Source: Drosophila pseudoobscura
Lineage: Eukaryota > Arthropoda > Insecta > Diptera > Drosophilidae
Direction: 5' to 3'
Assembly: GCF_009870125.1 (NCBI RefSeq)
Contig: NC_046683.1
Location: 61,767,869 to 61,831,868, forward strand
DNA length: 64,000 bases
Part shown: one piece after another, positions 57,812 to 64,000 of the stretch
Layout of the letters: each line of letters begins with the position of its first letter
Position numbering within the stretch: the first letter of the stretch is position 1
Position numbers and translations under genes: made by a program
The notes under the pieces: generated by a model
Databases searched by the model: none
Told to the model about the DNA's origin: nothing
Seen by the model: the letters and a program-made list of their open reading frames with translations, nothing else

Positions 57812-60800
57812 TCAAACTTCAAAACTTCCATGTCATAAATCATAAGGCTTTGGCCCTGCCGCTAGGCTACGAGTATATCCAGGACCACGACCACGACCAG
57901 GACTACGACCAGGACCAGGACTTGGCAAAACTATACACAATGCACAATTGCAATAGAGCGGCAGGAGCCCCCTTTGTCAGGCAGTCGTGTGTGTGCGGTG
58001 TGTGGTGTGTGGATTGTGTATGGCAATTCACTTAGGAGTGGATCTCAGGCCCCCCACACCCACACCAACTCACCCAACCCGAGCTCCCAGATCCACTTGC
58101 AACCTCACTTGGCATCGTTTACGAAGCTATTCAGTATGCGACTACCTGTATTTATGGCCTGTAGCCTTCGTCCTGGGCCTGTGCCTGTGCCTCGTCCTGG
58201 GCCTGGGCCTGGGCCGGGGCTTTTATCTGCCAGCGGTAGTTACATTCCATTCATAAATATTTTTTCATTCACTTATTTGCTACCCCTCTCGCATATCTCT
58301 CACTCCCTTTCCTTGCCACACTTTTTTTTTGCGTTTAGCTTTCACCTGAAGTTGCAATGGAGTTTGAGTCGCTTTGGGAGCCCTGTGCCTGTGCCCGTGC
58401 CTGTGCCTGTCCCTCCCCGCTGCCATTCGTTATTGTTGTTATGCCGCGACTCGCTTCGAGTTGCATTTTAAGCGTTGTTTTTGGATGGGAGTCCGGGGAA
58501 GGGAAGTATCCATGAGGCCGCGCCATTGTTTGGCATATGTTTGTCGTTTGCCTTTGATCTTTTGCCAAAGTGAAAGCGATTGCATCTCCCGGACTAGCGG
58601 AGATAGTCAAGCTCCTCTCCACATTCCTCCACTTCAAGTTTGCCTTTGGCTCAGATAATTGCGAAAAAAAAAAAACAGAAGCGGGCTAAGACCAGGCCTC
58701 AGTTTCACTTCTAATTAGAAATATATGTATGTACATATCTACGCATACACTCTTTCAGATATCCTTTGAAAGTGCAATTAAAACAGACGCCAACCGTTGG
58801 AGGGCCTTCAACTTTCGCGTGGATTTTGTATATTTTGGCGACTAATTAGGATATTTCGACCTAACCAGGCGAGAGTTCAAATTGAAGGGCAGCCGGCGGC
58901 CAACACAAGTGCATTCTTAGCCAATAAGAGACCTATAGTTGGGGCTAAAAAGATACTCAGTAATTAGAACTCTTGGCAGTTGGAGAGGGGAGAAAAGCAG
59001 CAGAAACGACTCCAAATTGTCAATGTGCTTCCTCGTTTCTTTGCAGTGGCAGACAAGTCCGATCTTGTCTTTAGAGTAGGAGAGGCGGAGAGAATGATGC
59101 CAGCAAAAACGAATGCCGATTTCCGACAAGCGAGCAGTCAGTAAGAGAAGGAAAGATCACACAGCACTTTGAACCTCTCACTCGCACCCCTTCACTCCAC
59201 ACACCCACAAATTTCGATCTACTTTTGCAGTAGGCGAGCGAGCAGTGGAAAGGGCAGCAAACGATGGTGAGAGAGAAATATGTATGTATGTACTAGGTCC
59301 GCGGAGGAATAGATATGTGTAAATACACATATGTATATGAAATATTTACCGTAATCCATGCATTAATATTTTCTAAACGCAGCGGCAATTTTTCGTTTCG
59401 TTTGGTCGCGTGGTCACGTTCACTCTTCTTTTGCAACGTGAAAAGGAGAAGAAGGAAGAGGAGCAAAAGGAGAGGAGAGCATCGAATGGCCGAGCACTAA
59501 TCCATCTCTACCACTCTCTCAGCTGCTTAATTTTTTCCAACCAGCCCAAGCATGCGTTCCCCTCGCGTAACGAGTTGTGAAAAACGGGAAAATAGTGAAA
59601 ATTATACCCGTAAAGTATCGCGAAAAATGTGTGGTGTATGGTGCTGTATGTAATAATACAAATAACCAAAAACTTTTCAAGCGTAAGAAAAAGTGCGTGG
59701 AGGCGTGGGGGCGGTCCGGCAGCAAAAAAAGGTCCGGAAATATGTGCAACTGCAGTAAAATGCATAAGTGTATAATAAGCATATTATTTTAACGATTTAA
59801 CAATTTTCGGTACGCGAAAATGTGCGGAGCGCCTGTGTCTCACTTTATTTTCGTGTGTGCGTGTGTTGAAATATGAAAAAAGCAGCTAGTTTTGTCCCTT
59901 TCCCACTCCAGCATGTAATGTAATTAGCGCAGAGAGGAATAAAAGCCACAAGGAATGAGCGAGCGCTCTCCATGCAAGTGTGTCAAGGTGAGGCTTGATC
60001 TCCCTCTCTCTCTCGTTTGCTTTGTGATCACAAATTTAACCAAAATATGCGAGCATCGTGGGAGTGTTCCGCCTCTAATGCCTCACCTTATATTGTTATA
60101 CACAATGTGTGTGCTCCCATTGGAATCGTTTGCTGGGAAAAGGCGATCGAAGGTACGAAGGCGATAAAAAGGTACTGTTTATACGGTTATCTCTGCATGC
60201 TTCTTAATTTTATATGTATATTAACTCCACAGCATGGTGGTGTTGGTTGTTAAATCTGCTATATTGCCCACCTAGTCGTTCAGCAATGAAATCTTTTATT
60301 GCTTCTTAAAAACCACCAAAACTCTGCCAATTAAGGGAGAAGTTGGGCAAAGTAACAGACAGGAGCGGAGCGGAGCGGCGCAGCGCACATGCAGCCCACC
60401 GCATGCTTATTTAATCATTTATGCAGACCTTATAAATTTTCATTAAAGTTTGATACAAAAATCTGCTGCTGCTCCTTGCCGCTGCTGCTGCCTGCGCCCA
60501 GAGCAGATGTTCTGCGGCCCCAAAGTTCTAGTCCTTCTGGAGTCCTGGCAGGAGTGTGTGTGTTGTCAGTCAGTGATTATGTAAATATTTCAACACAAAT
60601 TAAAATCAAAATTAAAATTACAAAAAGCTGCCACAGGCAACACATGGCCTGTGGTGGATGCGAATGAGGGATGGGCAGGAGAAAGGTACTCCAACACGCT
60701 GGGTCTTGGGTTCTTCTGCTTAGAAGGAGGCTCCTTTCAGCACTCTCTCATTCAGCACTCTCCACCCTCTCGTTGCCAGCCTCTTTCTGCTCTTTCCATC

Positions 60801-63500
60801 TGTTTCTCTAACGCCTCCTCTTCGTTCATGTGTGTCTTATGGGAAATTTAAATAAAGTCAGCAGGCAATTTATTTGCATTAACATTTTGTGTGTGTGTCC
60901 CTCTTACAGTGGGTGTTTGTGTGTCTGTTGGTGTGTGTGTGTGTGTGTGTGTGTATCTGTGTACGCCGTATGTTTCCTGCTGCTGCTGCTCCTGATGTCC
61001 ATGTTTGTGTGAGATGCAAATTTTTGTTCGGTGCGCCTGCTGTCAGCTTTGTTTGCCGCTTCGCTTCGTCGTTTTGTCGCCGTTGCCGTGTTCTGCTTCT
61101 GCTGCTGTGCTGCTGGTCGCTTCATTGCATTTTTTGCAACATCCAATAAAATCATCGGGAAAAAAAATTTGCAGCAGCACCATGGTGACTGCCATTGTCG
61201 CCCACTTTTGCCATTTGCTGATTTATCGCTTTCCTGCAGCTGCAACAGCATAGCCATCCACATCCACAGCCCATATCCGAGCGCCGCCCAAAAGTATGCT
61301 ACGCTTTTCTGCATTTCCCACTATAAATCAAAAGCAACAACAAAGCACATCTTTTTGTTTCCGCACAAAATTGTTGTAATTGTTGCAGTTTTTGTTGTTG
61401 CTGTGTCCCTTGTATTTAATCATTAACGTTTTTTTTTTCCAGCTCCATCCATTTTTATTGTTATTAATTAATCAGTGGAAAATGCTGGAAAATAACAAAC
61501 AAACAAAAAAAGAGTGAGAAAAAAGTTGATGGTAAACCAAGTGCTGAAAATTGGTTAAACGACTTTTGGCATGCACTGTACGAGGGATACAGGAGATACA
61601 GGAGGAATCCATAAAATAGTCCTGTGGTTAGGTGCCACATTCTGGCGCGGGGGGGGGAGGGGTTGGGGCAGTAAATTATGGTGTCTATACATATGTCTTC
61701 TACACTTATCAGTACATATGTATGTATGTATTTAATATAATAACCACAATTTATAACCATTTATTATAGTTTATAAAAATATGAGAACTTCTGTATAATT
61801 AAATAACGTTTCTTGTGTGCAGAAATTGAATTTTAAAGTTGTACGAAAGTACTATCTGATTTTCAATCAATCAATCGTCAGTATTTCCATGAAAATTGTT
61901 GTACAAATGCTCCACAAACCCCATTTGACAACCATTTTCAAATTAATTTTCATTGAAAAAAAGCAGCTTTCAATGACACACACACACACGCACACACACA
62001 CACACACAGAAGAGTTAAGGGCAGTAAGAGCGAAATTGAAAGCCCCAAAGCAAACACTCCACCATTCAGCAGACAGTTAACAGACAGACACCCACAGTTA
62101 TTGTTTATAATTTTATAATTTTAATTAAATAACACATCACACACACACACATACACACACACAAAAAACGAATCAACTGATGGCTCACTTGGCAGCTGGC
62201 AAGAGATTGAGCGGAAGGATGAGTGAAAGGAAGTGAGTATGAATGAGTGTTGGTGGCCTCATCATCAGTTTCAATCAGGCGTTTCCTTTCCACAACGGAA
62301 TTTCCCTTCCATATTAAGAATGGGATGTGGGTGTGGGTGGAGGTGGGGGTGGGGTGGGGTTGATTCTCTCTCATTGAGGTCACTTCACATCTGACAAATG
62401 TCAAATGGCATTTAACGACATTTGCACAAATCATTACGATTAACAAATGGGAAAAAACTACAAACAAATGAGTGTTCGTCCCATCAGAGGGCAAACATCA
62501 TCGCTGAGGGTCTGACGGGGAGACATGATGGAGAGTGCACTTCCCACTAGCAGCAGCCCCTGGATGATGATGATTCTTAACTCAATTCCCCGACACTTCC
62601 ACTGATTCGTATGTACCTCCCCTCCCACCCCCCACACCCCAAAGCCCATACCTCTTCACGCAATGATGTCTCTCTTGTTTATCCAGCGAATGAAATATCT
62701 TGCGGGCTGTTCAAGCGCCTCATAAAAATGGCAAATTGAGTGTCTGCCCCCGTTGGGAATCGGACAGCGCGAGTGTACACTGTACACACAGTACACTGTA
62801 CAGTGGGCGCCCCCTCCTTTGGCTTTTTAACAAATTGTTTTCGCAGGTAAACAATCGCTCGTATCGGGGCCATAAAATATGGTTTGGAACAACAAAACAC
62901 AAAACATTCCTTAAGCTCATGCGGTGCGGCGGTGGGGCGGTGCGGCGGTGGGGCGGGGGGGACCTTTCCGAAATAGCAATAACTAGAATTTCTAATTGCA
63001 ATGAAAACACATTTCCCAGCGCTGCAGGTGGTGCCACCCCCAAAAGTGAACCACGAAATTTGTGTATCAATGAAATTAATTGTTGGGGAAAATATTATGC
63101 CAGTGCCGATTGATGGATGGTGTGTGGGTGGGGGACGGCGGCCTTACCGAGTATATAACTGTGTGATAGGGCTACGTACTCATATGATGAATCATTTGTT
63201 TGGCGGGATGAGTCAATGAGTAATTGGTCGGGATTAGGGAGAGGGCTACAAAAAACAAGAGCCGCCTTGAATTTGGTTTCCGAGATCTAGGGGTACCATT
63301 ACACAGTGCGACAAAACAAACTTGGAAATTATACGAGCCCCAAAGTATTTTTCTAAAAATTCGAAAACCTTTATCGCTGCAGCGTTGAACTCCATTCGGG
63401 TTTGGGGATTGTAAAGAGAAATGCATGGCTTTTTATTTGATGTTTAATTTGTTTCCGAGAAATAGAAAGAGTGATCCGGCGGCAAGGGCCGCGGCTCTAC
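57812..63500. other. Gene-poor region with microsatellites
   Basis: No convincing coding exon. Visible are CAGGACCACGAC-type repeats at 57.88-57.92 kb, (CCTGTG)n at 58.38-58.41 kb, a leader-like block at 58.93-59.96 kb, (GT)n at 60.92-60.95 kb, (CA)n at 61.98-62.01 kb, GTGGGTGGAGGTGGGG repeats at about 62.33 kb, and a duplicated GGTGCGGCGGTGGGGC unit at 62.92-62.95 kb. ATGAGCGAGCGCTCTCCATG followed by CAAGTGTGTCAAG|GTGAGG at about 59955-59990 could be a tiny first coding exon. Confidence 0.35.
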
Positions 63501-63502
63501 TG

Positions 63503-63931
63503 TTATACCCAATACTCGCTCTCCTCCGCCAGATATCGCACACTGCACGAGGAAGAGTGAGTGTCAGAGAGAGGGAGAATGAGTAAGCGCGTCACTGGGC
63601 GTTTCCTAGTCACTGAAACTTAATTTGTTGCTCCTGGCTATAATACTGTTCTGATCTAAGCTAGATATGGCAATTTTCAGTGCTTCTGCGTTTTCAGAAT
63701 TCTGGATGCCACAGAGCAGGGCAAAATACACTTGTAACAGTGACATATCATAGGAATCTAGAGAGTCTCCGAGATGTAGGCGCTCATCGGAACAGACAGA
63801 AATAAATAGCTATATCGACTCGGCTATTGATGCTGATCAAAAGTACATATTTATACCTTAATGGGTTTAAAGGGTATCCAGTTCTCCCACAAATCGAATA
63901 TACCCCTAACCTCTTTGAGCATCGGGTATAA
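63503..63931. mobile_element. Shorter copy of the TTATACCC element
   Basis: The left end TTATACCCAATACT (63503-63516) and right end AGCATCGGGTATAA (63918-63931) are near-perfect inverted copies. Internal blocks match the 56.7-kb element (CTCTCCTCCGCCAGA, TCGACTCGGCTATTGATGCT). It is about 0.43 kb, so it is internally deleted. Confidence 0.6.
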
Positions 63932-64000
63932 AAAACTCACCTAAGCTCTCTTCAGGGAGAGACCTGATAACTCTCCAAAATTGAAAGCCGTGAATTGAAA

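Noticed and set aside
62772-62806. GTACACTGTACACACAGTACACTGTACAGTG near-palindrome as a hairpin RNA
   Set aside because: The arms are short and derive from GTACACT repetition; there is no miRNA-like 60-100 nt stem.

Overview
The window is nuclear DNA of a Drosophila-type fly. The evidence is short GT/AG introns (about 55-75 bp in most genes), fly core-promoter motifs (M1BP/Ohler-1, DRE, Ohler-6-like, TATA and DPE), abundant CA/CAG/purine microsatellites, and a run of genes that I recognise as orthologues of a Drosophila 3L (76A-76D, Muller D) cluster: pip, a CBM21 glycogen-targeting PP1 subunit, Aldh7A1, Mettl5, a SOSS-C homologue, Max, Bet1, nes, rept and mRpL21. Pip lying next to this cluster, and a SAMHD1-like gene beside it, suggest a species other than D. 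melanogaster. An obscura-group fly is my guess; the sequence alone does not prove it.

Layout. 1-4.1 kb: the 3' end of pip, with one partial and three further alternative sulfotransferase cassettes on the + strand. 4.3-6.0 kb: a five-exon SAMHD1-like HD-domain gene on the - strand. 6.1-16.2 kb: mostly non-coding, with repeat relics and candidate upstream promoters. 16.2-19.1 kb: the PP1/CBM21 gene, with an intronless 2-Cys peroxiredoxin on the opposite strand inside its intron. 21.3-22.1 kb: a secreted collagen-like His-rich protein. 22.3-24.9 kb: a TMEM72-like membrane protein on the - strand, whose reconstructed model carries one surplus base. 26.5-29.5 kb: a seven-exon, 872-residue conserved protein of unknown function.

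30.9-42.2 kb is a dense housekeeping cluster: Aldh7A1 (+), Mettl5 (-), a SOSS-C homologue (-) only 20 nt upstream of Mettl5, Max (+), Bet1 (-), nes (+), rept (-) and mRpL21 (+). Neighbours are paired head-to-head or tail-to-tail. Their jobs are lysine catabolism, rRNA methylation, DNA repair, Myc-network transcription, ER-Golgi transport, phospholipid remodelling, chromatin/R2TP ATPase and mitochondrial translation. They share compact promoters rather than a pathway.

42.2-64 kb is gene-poor. It holds a 99-aa orphan, a 417-aa protein built from 129-bp tandem repeats, a 115-aa orphan, many microsatellites and two copies of an element with perfect or near-perfect 14-bp inverted ends (TTATACCCGATACT). 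The last 12 kb has no convincing coding exon and may be intronic or regulatory DNA of a gene extending beyond the window. The strongest leads are the dicistronic SOSS-C/Mettl5 arrangement, the 129-bp repeat protein, the irregular pip cassettes, an interspersed repeat family sitting at gene flanks, and the TMEM72-like reading-frame anomaly. All gene models were spliced by eye from sequence; no database search was run.
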